DNA from: Hirsutella rhossiliensis
Lineage: Eukaryota; Ascomycota; Sordariomycetes; Hypocreales; Ophiocordycipitaceae
Assembly: GCF_020360975.1 (NCBI RefSeq)
Contig: NW_025408675.1
Location: 868,001-932,000, forward strand
Length of the DNA stretch: 64,000 nt
Reading direction: 5' to 3'
Position numbers and translations under genes: made by a program. The notes beneath the pieces are model-generated. The model did not search any database, was not told where the DNA came from, and worked only from the letters and a program-made list of their open reading frames with translations. This document shows, in pieces, positions 23,948 to 39,404 of this stretch. The stretch's first letter is position 1, and each line of letters begins with the position of its first letter.

Positions 23948-25058
23948 GTGGGCGGCTTGGTTCCAAGTGCCTCTTGTGCTGTAGTTTCCTCTTTTGCATG
24001 GCGTGCCGGCGCGAGAAGCACGGCGGGGGCGCGTTCCCAGACGCGGTTATCCGGGCCGTGACGGAGCCGAGGAACAGGAACGAGGCGCAAAATGACGGCG
24101 GGGAGAAGATCAAGGTGGGCTATGTTTACAGCGAATAAGGAGACTAATACAGGCTTACGACGAGCTGGGAACGGTGGATGAGCACGGAGGGTGGTTTATT
24201 TCCTTGTTCTTCTCGAGCATATACATACACGCAACGCGGCGCATGGAATGGGACTGCGCATCTTCTCTCGTTTGCCCTGAATCCATGGGGAGGGTACTGA
24301 AGGGCGCCAGCCGGATGCTTGGACGGCTTTGCGTGGGGCGGGGGGAGGAAATGCATGTCCCGTAGAGGGTTTTTTTGGCTTCTTGCGTGTAGGGAGGAAG
24401 AAGAGGTGGCACGCTTCCAAAGAAAGGAGCTCTTTCACATATACACACGGAGACGCACGGAGACAACTATGACCAGATGTACAATATGCACGTGGAAGGA
24501 GCCAGACACTCATTTCTCACGGGAAACGGGGTAGCGAACGACAGACACCAGGACCATGTGCGAGAGAAACGGGGCCAAGGCTGTGATGATGGTGGTGATG
24601 ATCTTTGCATCGTGGACTCGTTTCACACCCGGCAACGTACGTACATACATGAAGGTGTGCGCGGCCACGGCTGGAACACAGGAACAGGAAAACACGCCAA
24701 AGCGAGAAACAGGCCGAAGGTGAGAGAAGAAGCGGAAAAGAAAGAAAGGACAAGAATAGCCTCGGTTGTGCGCGTTCTCGTGTCGTCATACCCGGTGATG
24801 CTGCCATGCACCCCGTCGCCAGCGTTGGTGGACTCAACAGTCAACACTCCCCCCTTTTTCTACATCTCTTGCGCGCACTCTCGTGTCGGAAACACACTCG
24901 CTCTCCGGCATGCCACCGACCCGCTCGTCGAGAGCAGGGCCAGATGGTATAATTAATACAACAGTACACCCCGAGGGTGGTGGGAGCACAGGGAACAAGG
25001 GGATAGGGAAAGAAGAGGAACAAGGGACTCGGATGTCTGACCCCAGGCCCCCCTCGGC
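23948..25058. other. Convergent 3' intergenic region, SSL1 and HPPD
   Basis: Both neighbouring genes end here, so both 3' UTRs are expected. Only short open frames. No RNA gene recognised. Confidence 0.6.
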
Positions 25059-27513
<2,455 letters not shown>

Positions 27514-28311
27514 ATGGCCTACGTCAACCTGAGCAAGCGAGACGTCAACGTGCTCGAGAAGATCAAGGACCCAGAGTCCAACCCGGCTGCGGGAGTCGTC
27601 ATCGATCCGTCCCTGCCCCGCGACCCGCACATCGCCGACTCGGGCGTTTATGAGAGGCTTTCCCAGAGAGAGCGCGTCATCATCCAGACTATCCAGTCCA
27701 TCGAGACGCAGCTCAGCCAGTCCCACGCCGAAGACGCCGATGAGGCGGCCATCGAGGGCTTTCGACAATGCATTTCCGATTTAGACAGCCTCGTATCCGA
27801 AGAACCCAGGTACGCCAGCGCAAGGAACAACCGGGCTCAGGTAATTAGGCGAATTTATGGAGACTGTATGTTGCTCAACATCACCACCGGCATGCCCATG
27901 CCCCTGATTGCGGAACCCGAGAAGTCGGAAAGGAGAAAGGTCGCCGTCACGGCACTCGAGGATCTGGAGCGCTCCATTGCCCTGCTCTCTCCGGCCACGA
28001 TACACACCCCTCTATCGCCCCAGGCGGCTCGCACACTGTCCATGGCGCACACACAGCGAGCAGCAATCTACCTCAGAACATCCAAGCTGTTGTCGGACCG
28101 GCTGCTGGACGTTGACGAGGCCCGGCCCGAAGCGCAGTGGGCCAAGCTGAATTTCGAGGAAGCGGCCTCGCGAGATTTGGCTTATGGCGGCCGATACGGC
28201 AATCAGATTGCAAAGGGCCTGGCCGTGAGCGTCAACCCGACGGCCAAGCTCTGTGGACAGATTGTCCGGGAAGCTATGAAGAAGGAATATGGGCCGTCTT
28301 TCCAAATATAA
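27514..28311 (+). CDS. TPR protein of the TTC36 type
   Basis: Single exon, 265 residues, no signal peptide or membrane segment. It begins MAYVNLSKRDVNVLEKIKDP. Tetratricopeptide-like helices follow: ERVIIQTIQSIETQLSQS, then YASARNNRAQVIRRIYGD, then DLERSIALLSP. The SARNNRAQ core and the ending NPTAKLCGQIVREAMKKEYG match what I remember of the TTC36 family, which has about three TPRs and a short conserved C-terminus. TTC36 proteins are thought to be co-chaperone-like or partner-binding scaffolds; in mammals TTC36 has been linked to tyrosine metabolism through HPD. A homologue directly beside and divergent from an HPPD gene is therefore notable, though it may be chance. The gene is convergent with NCE101, with 160 bp between. 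Confidence 0.82.
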   Translation: MAYVNLSKRDVNVLEKIKDPESNPAAGVVIDPSLPRDPHIADSGVYERLSQRERVIIQTIQSIETQLSQSHAEDADEAAIEGFRQCISDLDSLVSEEPRYASARNNRAQVIRRIYGDCMLLNITTGMPMPLIAEPEKSERRKVAVTALEDLERSIALLSPATIHTPLSPQAARTLSMAHTQRAAIYLRTSKLLSDRLLDVDEARPEAQWAKLNFEEAASRDLAYGGRYGNQIAKGLAVSVNPTAKLCGQIVREAMKKEYGPSFQI

Positions 28312-28471
28312 ATGCCCGGCGTATCCGGGTGCCGGTTGCGCAAGGAACGGAACTACGTCCACGAGTCGACAGCATGTCGGGAAGCGCACAGTTCCCGTTC
28401 AAGGGAACTCGGCGGGTCGAATATAGAATACTTGGCGTCGAGGTGGGCGTTATCATGGAGCATGAGCTTGA

Positions 28472-28718
28472 TCAAGCCGTTTTGCGCGAAATTCCAACAC
28501 GTCTGACGCAACACCGAATGTTAGTCCACGCCCGGAACCAAGCCTAGTGTAAGAAAAGTCTGCCCGCCATACCGCAGCCCAGCTTCAATGGTCTCATTCG
28601 CCGTCTTTCCCTTGCTCTTCTGCTCGCGATTGATGCGGGTGACGGCGGCAGAGACGCCAATGAAGACGGCGAAAATGGGGTCCGCCACCCTCGAGATGAT
28701 GTACGTGGGCGCAGGCAT
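28472..28718 (-). CDS. NCE101: NCE101 family small membrane protein
   Basis: Small single-span membrane protein of the Nce101 family, named for a role in non-classical protein export in yeast; its mechanism is unclear. Exons 28718-28573 and 28502-28472 with a 70-bp phase-2 intron give 58 residues. The segment TYIISRVADPIFAVFIGVSA is the family's hallmark hydrophobic helix, followed by TRINREQKSKGKTANETIE. The intron begins GTATGG, has a perfect ACTAAC branch point and ends GTCAG. Splicing produces the typical ending GLRRVGISRKTA. Reading through the intron instead gives a 65-residue product with an unrelated tail, which I consider unspliced sequence. It is divergent from eL27 (310 bp between starts) and convergent with the TTC36-like gene. 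Confidence 0.93.
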
Positions 28719-28869
28719 ATTTGCTGTCCGGTCGTGATCGGTTTCTTGCTCTGCACTGCAGCTGCTCGTCGAGTCGTGCCTTATTTGCCGTAGCTGTGAC
28801 CTTGGGCAATTGGAGTCTCATCCCAAAATGGAGGGAGCAACCGTGTAGAGGTCCCGTCGCGCACGGGCC

Positions 28870-28875
28870 AACCCT
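28870..28875. promoter_or_regulatory. Tbf1-like AACCCT element
   Basis: AACCCT, the complement of AGGGTT, lies in the 310-bp region shared by NCE101 and eL27 and 9 bp from a TCACGTGA site. Tbf1 and Cbf1 elements are established regulators of ribosomal protein genes in several ascomycetes. Use of this copy is inference. Confidence 0.45.
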
Positions 28876-28884
28876 CCTCGTCAA

Positions 28885-28892
28885 TCACGTGA
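28885..28892. promoter_or_regulatory. Palindromic TCACGTGA E-box (Cbf1-type)
   Basis: Perfect 8-bp palindrome with a CACGTG core in the divergent NCE101/eL27 promoter. bHLH factors of the Cbf1 type bind this sequence. It sits about 137 bp before the eL27 ATG. Confidence 0.55.
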
Positions 28893-28992
28893 TGTAGCAC
28901 CTGCACTCGCTTGCCCCAAATAACCAACCCACAAACCCCAAATTTTTGCACCAAATTCCCGAATACGGTCCCGCGACGTCGACGAAATCCGC

Positions 28993-29022
28993 CTACTAAC
29001 ACACCACCCGACCACACTGCAG
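28993..29022 (+). promoter_or_regulatory. Branch point and 3' splice site of a likely 5'-UTR intron
   Basis: CTACTAAC is followed 22 bp later by CTGCAG, which ends 6 bp before the eL27 ATG. This is the spacing of an intron 3' end, so the leader is probably spliced, which is common for fungal ribosomal protein genes. The 5' splice site was not assigned. Confidence 0.55.
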
Positions 29023-29028
29023 GACAAG

Positions 29029-29754
29029 ATGAAGTTCCTCAAGGTCGGCCGAGTCGCCATCATCACCCGCGGCCGATATGCCGGCAAGAAGGTACGAAAC
29101 TCTGCGAGATCTTGTGTGCGGGGACGTCTTCCTCGTCGCGTTGCGCCTGACGATACATGCACATCTGGGAAGGGAAGACGGGAAAGAGGAACGAGCCGGG
29201 TGTCGTGCGACTTATTTGCCTTTCGACGGTCTCATAACCCTTGGGCATCGTCTACGCTGCAACTTGATCGGCAGAAGAGGGCTCAGGCTGACAGGAATCG
29301 TGCAACCAGGTCGTCATTATCCAGCCCGTCGACAATGGCAACAAGCCTCACCCCTTCGGCCACGCCATCGTCGCCGGCATTGAGCGCTACCCCTCCAAGA
29401 TCACCCGCCGCATGTCCAAAGCTCGCCAGGAGAAGCGGTCCAAGATCAAGCCCTTTGTCAAGGTCATCAACTACAACCACCTGATGCCCACCCGGTACAC
29501 GCTCGAGCTCGAGGGCCTCAAGGGTACCATCACCGGCGACACCTTCAAGGAGGTTACCCAGCGCGAGGATGCAAAGAAGACGGTCAAGAAGGTGCTGGAG
29601 GAGCGCTACACGAGCGGCAAGAACCGATGGTTCTTCACCCCCCTCAGTACGTCCACACCTCTCCATCCCGCTCTTTGTGCCGCACGCTGCCCGGCTCGAC
29701 GCTCGACCCATTTGCAAATCCGAGACGCTGACACGCCTAACTGTAGGGTTTTAA
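29029..29754 (+). CDS. RPL27: 60S ribosomal protein eL27
   Basis: Component of the large cytosolic ribosomal subunit. Exons 29029-29091, 29310-29646 and 29747-29754 give 135 residues, the standard length. The first exon encodes the start of the KOW motif (FLKVGRVAIITRGRYAGKK) and exon 2 continues VVIIQPVDNG. Exon 2 holds the rest of the family sequence: the stretch ending HAIVAGIERYPSKI, then KARQEKRSKIKPFVKVINYN and SGKNRWFFTPL. The last exon is only 8 nt: it completes Arg, adds Phe and the TAA, restoring the conserved ending FFTPLRF. Both introns are GT-AG (218 and 100 bp). The gene likely has a further intron in its leader. Confidence 0.97.
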
Positions 29755-30523
29755 AGATATGGTCGTTTTCTCCAGCAAGGTTAGGGAGTTTGCGGGATGT
29801 AAAGAGCATTGAGTGGCACTCAAAGCACCCCGGGTTATGGGCTCAATACGAAGTTGATTGAAGATTTCTCACCGATATATCATGGCTGGCGTGACTGTCT
29901 CTGGGGCACATGGCGAAACGTGGAAATAGTGGCACAGCCCCGGTTGGATTGAGGAGTGGTCAGCGTAGCTCGCCCGTCGGCTCTGAGCTAGGCAACAGAG
30001 CAGCTTCCTGTCACGCCCTCTCTGCTCATCGTACCCCCACGGGCCTGAGCATTTTACATCTCAAGCGACAGTTGACTGAAACTCAATAGACGTGCGTGTG
30101 TAATGCTCGTTCTGGCGTGCCCTTGCTGTAAACCATACACATTTCTATGATTGATTTCCAGCGCTGTCTAAGTAGCATCACTTTAGACCATTCATGATGC
30201 GGGTCGTGCCGCTTCGCCCGTCGGCACCGCGCGAAGCTCTGAAACTGTACACCAACGATCCTCTCGCCCTACACCCAAGCCCGAGTCTCTCTTGTCTCCA
30301 ATCATTATTTTTCCCTCGACAACCGATGCGGATACGCGTCAGGGCGAGTCCAGTTCCAACGCATCGGATAAAGAAAAAAAGAGAACGACAGAGATGTCTG
30401 CCCTCCTAGATTTGCCTGTGCGCCCAGCCATTCAACGCCTAGTCGCGCTCTCGTGTTCAATCCCTCCCTTGTCCGCCGAGGCAAGCATGACGAGGCCCCA
30501 AAGATATTACACCCTGCCATTTC
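29755..30523. other. Convergent 3' intergenic region, eL27 and transporter
   Basis: 3' ends of both flanking genes. No gene or RNA recognised. Confidence 0.6.
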
Positions 30524-31907
30524 TCATTGGGCGTCAACCTTGCCAAAGCGGCTGGTCACCTCGTTGGTGAGCTTGGTGGGGTCGTAGTTTGGCGCATAGG
30601 TGGGTGCGAGCGCTCCAAAGAAGGTGAAGAGAACAAAGGCCGACATGGTAATCACGGCAATCTTGCGAAGCACCGGCTTCCGCGCACCAAACTCAGCCCA
30701 CTGGCGGTTCGCCTCGCCAACGTATCCCTTGAGCTGCTCGAAGCCAAGCTTGTAGTAGACCATGCCGCCCAGAGCAATCGAGTAGCCGAAGAACTGGAGA
30801 GGCGTGACTTGGGTGCCCCAGATCATCATGGAGGCAATGACAAGCATAATATCCTTGAGGACGCCGCACAAGGTGAGCACAACTGCAGAGGTCTTTCCAA
30901 TCTATTTTCATGGCATTAGCACGCAGGCAATTCGCACGCAGGTCAAGGTCACCGTACCAGGAAGACGACGGAAACGTTGAGCATAAAGGCGCAGAGGCCG
31001 TTGAGGAAGAAAGTGAAGAGGCCGACGTTGTAGACATCGGCCATCGAGACTCTGGGGATCTCCCAAATCAGGGCGACGACTCCGTTCATGACGGCGCAAA
31101 TGGGAGCAAAGTAGTAGAGAGAGACGAGGGGGTCCATCTTGAAGTCGGCCGAGCTCAGGAGACGCTGGACCATGGTGAGGCGAAGGGCCTCGAAGATGAT
31201 GCCTCCGATCTGGAATAAGACCCCGACAGTGACGAAATGGATTTCCCCAAAAGACGCAATGACAACGCCGACAACAATGGCCGAGACGTTGAGGAACTGC
31301 TTCAAGTTGGGCTGCGAAACCCCCAGAGTCCAGCCCGAGATGAGGACGGCAACGGGGGTGGTGGCCTTGAGCATCTGGATGAAGGCAACGGACAGGTATA
31401 GATAGGTCAGGTTGCCGCAAATCAGGCTCAGGCTGAAAAAGACGCCGATGGGGACTACGGCTCGTAGGTAGACGCGGCCCGTCATCTTGACGGTTTTCCG
31501 GCCATCAAGCAGCGTCGTCCATCGCGCCATGACCTGAGTGACAATGGTCGCGAAAGACAAGTGGTATGTGGTGAGGATGACGGGGTAGCCTGTATTGCTG
31601 GGTTAGCCGTCGGCGTCGACGAGACCGGCTCGCGTGGGAGACGTACGAAAGTTTAGGGTGTCGAGAAGCCATTTGTTGAACAGGATGACGGACGAGCTGA
31701 AGCCGATCCAGGTCCTATAAGCGTCGCGTGAGTTGAGCGTTCAGGAAGACAGGCAGCCGCAGCTACTGACAGGACGTAGAGAGCCGGGTGCAGAGCAGCC
31801 TTGGTCGGCTGAGGCTTCTCCAGTTGAGGGTTGACGGTCGGCAGAACGGGTGAGGCATCCGGGCGGGAGACGTCGCCCGAGATGCGAATCTTTTCCTCTG
31901 CAGACAT
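30524..31907 (-). CDS. TPT/DMT-family sugar-phosphate or nucleotide-sugar type transporter
   Basis: Member of the triose-phosphate translocator branch (formerly DUF250) of the drug/metabolite transporter superfamily, normally in Golgi, ER or other endomembranes. Exons 31907-31771, 31714-31647, 31589-30958 and 30901-30524 give 404 residues; introns are 56-57 bp and all junctions keep frame. About ten membrane helices are expected. Landmarks are WIGFSSSVILFNKWLLDT in helix 1, PVILTTYHLSFATIVTQVMA in helix 2, YLYLSVAFIQMLKATTPV with the family's Lys-Ala-x-x-Pro, and GKTSAVVLTLCGVLKDI in the second half. The N-terminus is soluble and Pro-rich. The C-terminus contains another hydrophobic helix (AVITMSAFVLFTFFGAL). 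The cargo is not predictable from sequence. Its nearest upstream neighbour, UDP-galactopyranose mutase, is 4.2 kb away in the opposite direction. Confidence 0.93.
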
Positions 31908-32797
31908 TGTTGCCGAGTTGCGAGCGGACGATTTGGACGAGTTGCGAGATGGCGCGAGCGCGGTATTGATGAGGCTGCTCGCGAAGCGGATGGATTGCTT
32001 GAGGGACGCACGGGACGCGCAAAAGAGCGGACGGATAGCTAGATCCAGCTATGGTGTTTTCGGCGCCGGAGAAAAAAAAGGAAAGGGGGTTAAGGAGTGA
32101 GGGGATGGGATTACGTAAGGGGCGAAGGTGTGATGGGGCCTGGAAGAAAGGACGGAAGAAGACTCTGGGCGGGCCAAAAAAGCTTGGCAGGCTGCGATGA
32201 AGAAGGGAAGAAGAGGCTGCGTACGACGCGTTTGGCGTAGAGAAGGGGTCAAGGCATGTACTTTACTGTACTGGCTTTAGGGGGGATAGGAGGAGGGAGG
32301 GGCTGGAAGCGGCAAGGCGAGGGAATTAATCGGAATTTGGAGGCTGCGCGCGGGCAGAGAGAGAGTATCGAGTTATTTGGGCACAGTAAGCATGTCTTGA
32401 TGCCCGGTACTGTGTGCCTTTTTCCTTGTTCCTCCCTCTCTTCCCCTTTTTCTCAGTTTGACGTGCCACGCGTGTGCGTAGGCGGATCGACGCCCTCCGA
32501 GGTTGGATGGTTGCAATCGGCGCTGTCACCTTTGAGTGGCCACCTGTCCCCGGGCTTTCTGCAGTCTGCCAATGCAAGTACACGATTGCAACACGTGACG
32601 GGCAAGGCAGTCCACTTTCTGAGCCGTCGGCTGTGTATCTGTTACAGTACTGTACATACTTACGTATTACGCGTCGAGGCGGAGAAGCACATGTCGGTAC
32701 TTCGTACTGTACCTCCTTTTACCCATTCCCCCCAAGGTGCCCGCGGCACTGTGCTTGCACGGAAGGTACGCACATAGGTAGGAGATGCCACTTTGCA

Positions 32798-32848
32798 CTA
32801 CCTTACCTACCCAGGTAGGTAGGTAGTTCGGAGTACCTACCTAGGTAC
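32798..32848. repeat. TACCTACC / GGTAGGTA inverted cluster
   Basis: Direct and inverted copies lie head to head: ACTACCTTACCTACC, then AGGTAGGTAGGTAG, then GTACCTACCTAGGTAC, which contains the palindrome ACCTAGGT. Same motif family as at 2146-2243. Confidence 0.8.
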
Positions 32849-35847
32849 TAAAAACAGATTGTGGATTCAGACATACTGAGTATACGTACTGTACATACGT
32901 ACGTACTTCAGTGCCGGGGTGCGCAACAGTGCATGCAGGCAACCCGCCTCCTAGGTCAGGTATCGAGCCAGGGTACGCGGGTGTGCGCGTTCACCTCGCC
33001 GTCGTGACGTGCAAATACGGCCCGGGTGTAATTAATACAGTACCTAAGTAGTGGGGTTGGGGGCCATCAGGTCCTACGGATACAAGTCGTAGGCAGGACG
33101 ATTACGGTAGGCAGAGGCTGCCGCGATCGGCAACGCTTCCTGTCGAACCATTTAGCCCGCCCATATTGATTAACCCGGCCAAGCACCTGTGTTGCACTGT
33201 ACAGTACGCCGCAGACAACTCGCTGGCAAGGAAAATGGCAAACGTCAAGTCAGCAGGCATGTTGCAATGGAGTCGGGAAAAGACCGCGGCATCCCAGCAA
33301 TCCAAGGCAGAAAGCACTTTGCCCCCATTCCATCAGGCCCGACTGCAGCGCACCCGAAACGCGCATACTGCGTAATTAGCAAGTGTCTGTTTGGACATCG
33401 AGGGCCTAGGCCATCGAGTTTCCAGTGGTCACTGGCAATAGAGGCTGTGCAGCGTACTATTTCTTGAACTGCCTTGGAGACGACCCTGTCTTATTGGTGC
33501 CTTCTAGATCCAAGGTCAGCCCCTTGTCCTATGGCACTACTTACCCGCCCTCTTTTTGGGTCAGACATTCAGGCTAATGGGCGACAATGCGCCGCAAGCA
33601 ATGGTTTAGATTGTCATCCTCGGGACTCACCTTCTTGGCCAGATTTGTCTGCAACTGATTTACCGCCCAAATGCAGAGGCGTTTCGTGCTTTTCGGAAAC
33701 TCGCGGCCAGCACGCGCGCCGTGATATGTATGGCCCGTGCTACCTGTCCAGGAGGATTACTTTCCTTTCATCACCAATTCTGCCTGAATCGAGGACAGGT
33801 AAGCCCGAGATTCCCTCGCTGCCTGATTCAAGTCAGGTACTCCGTACATACCTACAGGGAGTACAGGGAGGGCTACACAAGCCATGCTGCGGAGCACCCT
33901 GCTAATTACAGCACGGGACGAGAGGAGGGCCTGTGCAAGCGCTCAACGTCACGTCTCTTGGCCATCTTCGGTCGATTGCTTCAGGACCGTGTCTGTTCGC
34001 TCGCATGGCAGGCCGATCGTCGGTCCAAGTGACATCGGTCTTCCGCAGCTGACGACGCCCCCAACCTTGGCCTCTGGCCTGTCCCTTACAGGACATGCGG
34101 TAACTTAGAAGTCTCCCCGTGATCTGCGCTTGCGATCAGATGGACGTGCCCCGCTAGCCTCGACCAATTCGCAAACGGCCACACTGCCCCAAGATCGCTT
34201 CCGTCCCCGGGAGGCAAGTCGGAGGAACCGAAATGACGGAAAAGACGCGCAGGGTGACACACAAACGGCCGGTCAGGCTCTTTTCGGGAGGGGAGCAGCT
34301 CCCGTCGACGGAAACAAACATGACCGTGTTTTTACTGTAGTCCTTGTGCCATGCCCGCCCTGTGGTAGTGCAAGGACCGTCATCCGTTCCCTTAGATTTT
34401 TTTGATGGGAGTGGAGGTTGCAAGGTACTGGTTGAAAAGGAAGGTGCCTGAGGGCGGTGAGATGAGGCAACGTTCAGCGTTGCGAGCAACGACAGACTCC
34501 CCGAGAGTGGGCGCCTTTCAGATACAACCATGTGGCCCAAGGGAGAGTGTTGGTTGTAGCTCGAGAATGCGATGTTTCCCGGTGGCGGTCCCACGAGGCT
34601 TGCCCCTGATCAAAATGCTATGGCAGTGACAGTGCCGACGAACACCTCGTCTACAATCGACTGGACGCCTCGCGCGTGGTCTTTCTGTCATGTCACCCTA
34701 CTGGCTTGATTGCACGGCAGCTTCGAGGTATTGCTTTCCGATGCCATCCCCTGAGATGCATGTCCCTACTGTAAATGGATGGGTGGGTGCCAACAGCCGC
34801 GCCGGCTGCAGGTTGATATTACACACCCGTCAACCGCCTTATCTTGGGCCGTTGCCAACGACTGGCGATGAGTGGTGATTAATGATCTTCATCTTGTAAG
34901 ATTGCGTCCAGGTCAAGGGGCTTGGCCCTACAGTGCGTGGTTCAACACCGTCAACGCATCGAGTAGCGCAACCTGATGCCTTGCATGGAGCGTAACGGCT
35001 CTGCAAAGCACCAAGACTGGCGGGGGATTATGCTTTTCCATGGCCTTTAGCGGTCCCATGACGCGATCGTCGAATGCCGAGCACACGCATCGTCTTGGCC
35101 TGGACGGTAGACGGATGCATCAGTTTTGGTGACGACGAGGAGTTGCCCGGCTGTCCGTAGGCAAGCGACCCATTGTCGGGCTTCGAGCACGACGTCAGCA
35201 AAAGACTCGAACTGGTATGCCGGCCCGATAGATTCATGATACACACGCGTTTGCCGTGCAAGATACCCTGAATGGCCATTTCCACCCTGATTGTCTAAAA
35301 TCCAATCTTGTAAGCGTCTCAGGAGGACTGCCACACCAAGAGGAGGCGCCCCTGAATAGCTGCTCCAGGCACATGGAGATCTTCGGGATGTTTCAGCGAG
35401 TGCCTTTGAAGAAGAGCAGGAGAACCTACACACACCCCCATCGGCCCGAACGTCGAGAACCTGAAAGGAATTGCACCGCATCACCGGCCGCCGCTTTTGC
35501 CCTAGCATTCTCGGCTACCTCTTCATCCCAAACCAATGGAATAATGAAAGATTGAATATGCTAGGTCACGCAAGCAACGAGGCCCCTGAAGCACAGTGCC
35601 CGTTGGCCATTGTACTGTACACGGGCCGCAATCTCCAAGCATCCACGAATTCCATGGACGGCCCTTGGGTTGCTAGCAGAAGATGCCTCGTTACGCATGC
35701 ACTCACGGCTGCGCCATTGGACGCTGGCCAGAGCTGCGGTTGCGGCTTGAGCATCCGCCACAGGAGGGTTGACAGCCACTGAGCTCGCTGAAACGGGCCT
35801 GGCGTAGCCGCTGCCGCTTGCCCTGACTTGTGGGTAGCATCCAATCT

Positions 35848-35881
35848 AAAGGAGCCCGCCCCCCACGAGGGGGACTCCTTT
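35848..35881 (+). repeat. Hairpin upstream of UDP-galactopyranose mutase
   Basis: AAAGGAG pairs with CTCCTTT, and an inner CCCCC pairs with GGGGG around a short loop. The right arm includes AGGGG, the core of a stress-response element. It lies about 270 bp before the ATG, in promoter or leader. Confidence 0.6.
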
Positions 35882-36151
35882 TTGGTGAATGTACATTTGC
35901 ATGTACCCTGGCTCTCACCTCTTGCTCTCGGCTTCGCCCAACCTTGCCCTGCCTGATCTCAACAACCGCCGCATCTCCTCCTACAGCAGCTCTTGGCACC
36001 GCCTTTTGCCCTGCGCGCTTGTTCTCCAAAGCATCAATCCGCCTTGCTCACATTGCTATCATCTTCTTGTGCGGTCACGTCGTCCCGACATTGACTTGCG
36101 TACCCAATTCTCCCTCGAAGCCCTCGACCTCCCCCCTGCCTCTCCCCCACC

Positions 36152-37992
<1,841 letters not shown>

Positions 37993-39404
37993 AGAACCGA
38001 GACGGATGACGTGGCCGAGTTGGGGACTCGGGGGTGCGCGCCTCTCCAGGGCGGCGAAAATTAGTGGATAAATGGGACTGGACATGCTTTTAGAGCTGGT
38101 TATCTACGGATCTACGGCTGGGCGACAACATTAGAAGCGAAAACGGGTGAAGTTGGTTTGAGAGCAGGACGTGTCGGACTGCCATGTTTCATGGAAGCTC
38201 ACGCGGTCTTGATATTGGCAGGAGGGCCGAGTTTTCCTGTCGGGCACATCAGCCGTTGGTTCAGATTTGCCGTACAAGGGGCCAAAAGAGGCCATGATAG
38301 AACATAGAGCCCGCAGGACCTCTGGAGGCGAGGTTGGAAATTTAGTAGGGAATAAATCTGACTGGTTTGAGCAAGCCGCGGACCGCACGAGGTACCGTGG
38401 TACTACATACGTCAGTATTGTCTAGAGGAATGCAAGCCGGCTTAAGTGTAGCGGGCGTTAGGCGGGCGAGAGGGCGGCTCTGCCAGTGACATGACGTCGT
38501 ACCGAGGCGGCAGAGACAGGGACAGGAACCTCTGGTGTTCGGCTCGGTCTGGTAGATGTGGGCTTTGCGAGGGCATAGCAAAGATGGTTTGCCTCGGTGA
38601 CAGATGACGATGCTACGCGCATGGCATGGCTACCCGTGAGCTCATTTAGGGGAGTCGGGGTTGTGTGCATGAAGGTGCATCGCTTCCGGTGGGGATGTTT
38701 CCTCTTGAACCCCGGCAATCTTGAAATGTGTGCCAGGACGGGAAGCGAGAGCACAGTCCAAGCAGCGTATAGTACGTAGACACGTATACAGTAAGTTAGG
38801 CTTGGCCAAGGTAGAGTCAAGACATGGTCGGCGTTTGAACCGGGCTTGTTGCATTCCGCAGGCGATACTCCCGCAGGCGACCATCGGTGCGCGGGGCGTG
38901 ATTACCTAACACGATACCGGTAAATGCTGTGCAGAGGCGTGCTTGGGGGATTAGCTAAGGCAGGACTACCAGACCTCTTTGGGCCTGGTCTTATTAGCGG
39001 CGGAGGGTGCACGCGCCAAGTCGATCCCTCGCGCAGGGCTGCCGGTACTGTACTCAAGCCTCCCCCCGGTTGCAGAAAGGCAGGGCCAAGACGGACAAGT
39101 CCTGTCTGTCGCACAAGACGACGCCTCCAAACGCAACGCTGGCGACAACGCGAATCGCCCCTCACCGCGCCTCTCTCTCGTCCCACGGCTCAGCTCGGCG
39201 CTGACCCGGCCTGCCCGTCTGCTTCACCAGCAAAGCCGCCACCCGCCGTCTCCCACCGCCGCCACCCGACGTCTCCTACCGCCGCCGGCCGATCGAGGAT
39301 GGGCACTGCACAAGGACTGATATTGCCACCGTCGTCGACCGCATGAGCGTCTCCGCCTCGAAGCGCTACCCCAAGCGAGGCGTCCTCTCCGACCGCGCGT
39401 CATC
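37993..39404. other. Intergenic region between UDP-galactopyranose mutase and the histidine kinase
   Basis: Holds the mutase 3' UTR and the histidine kinase promoter and leader. The last 300 bp are CG-rich with CCGCCGCC-type repeats. No gene recognised. Confidence 0.6.

Larger units (their letters stand above)
31908..36151. other. 4.2-kb divergent intergenic region without a recognised gene
   Basis: Lies between the transporter and UDP-galactopyranose mutase. Open frames are short and unlike known families. The part around 32256-33210 is dense in GTACTGTAC-type motifs and TACCTACC-type repeats. A hairpin lies at 35848-35881, about 270 bp before the mutase ATG. From 35930 the plus strand looks like a pyrimidine-rich leader. 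Confidence 0.55.
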
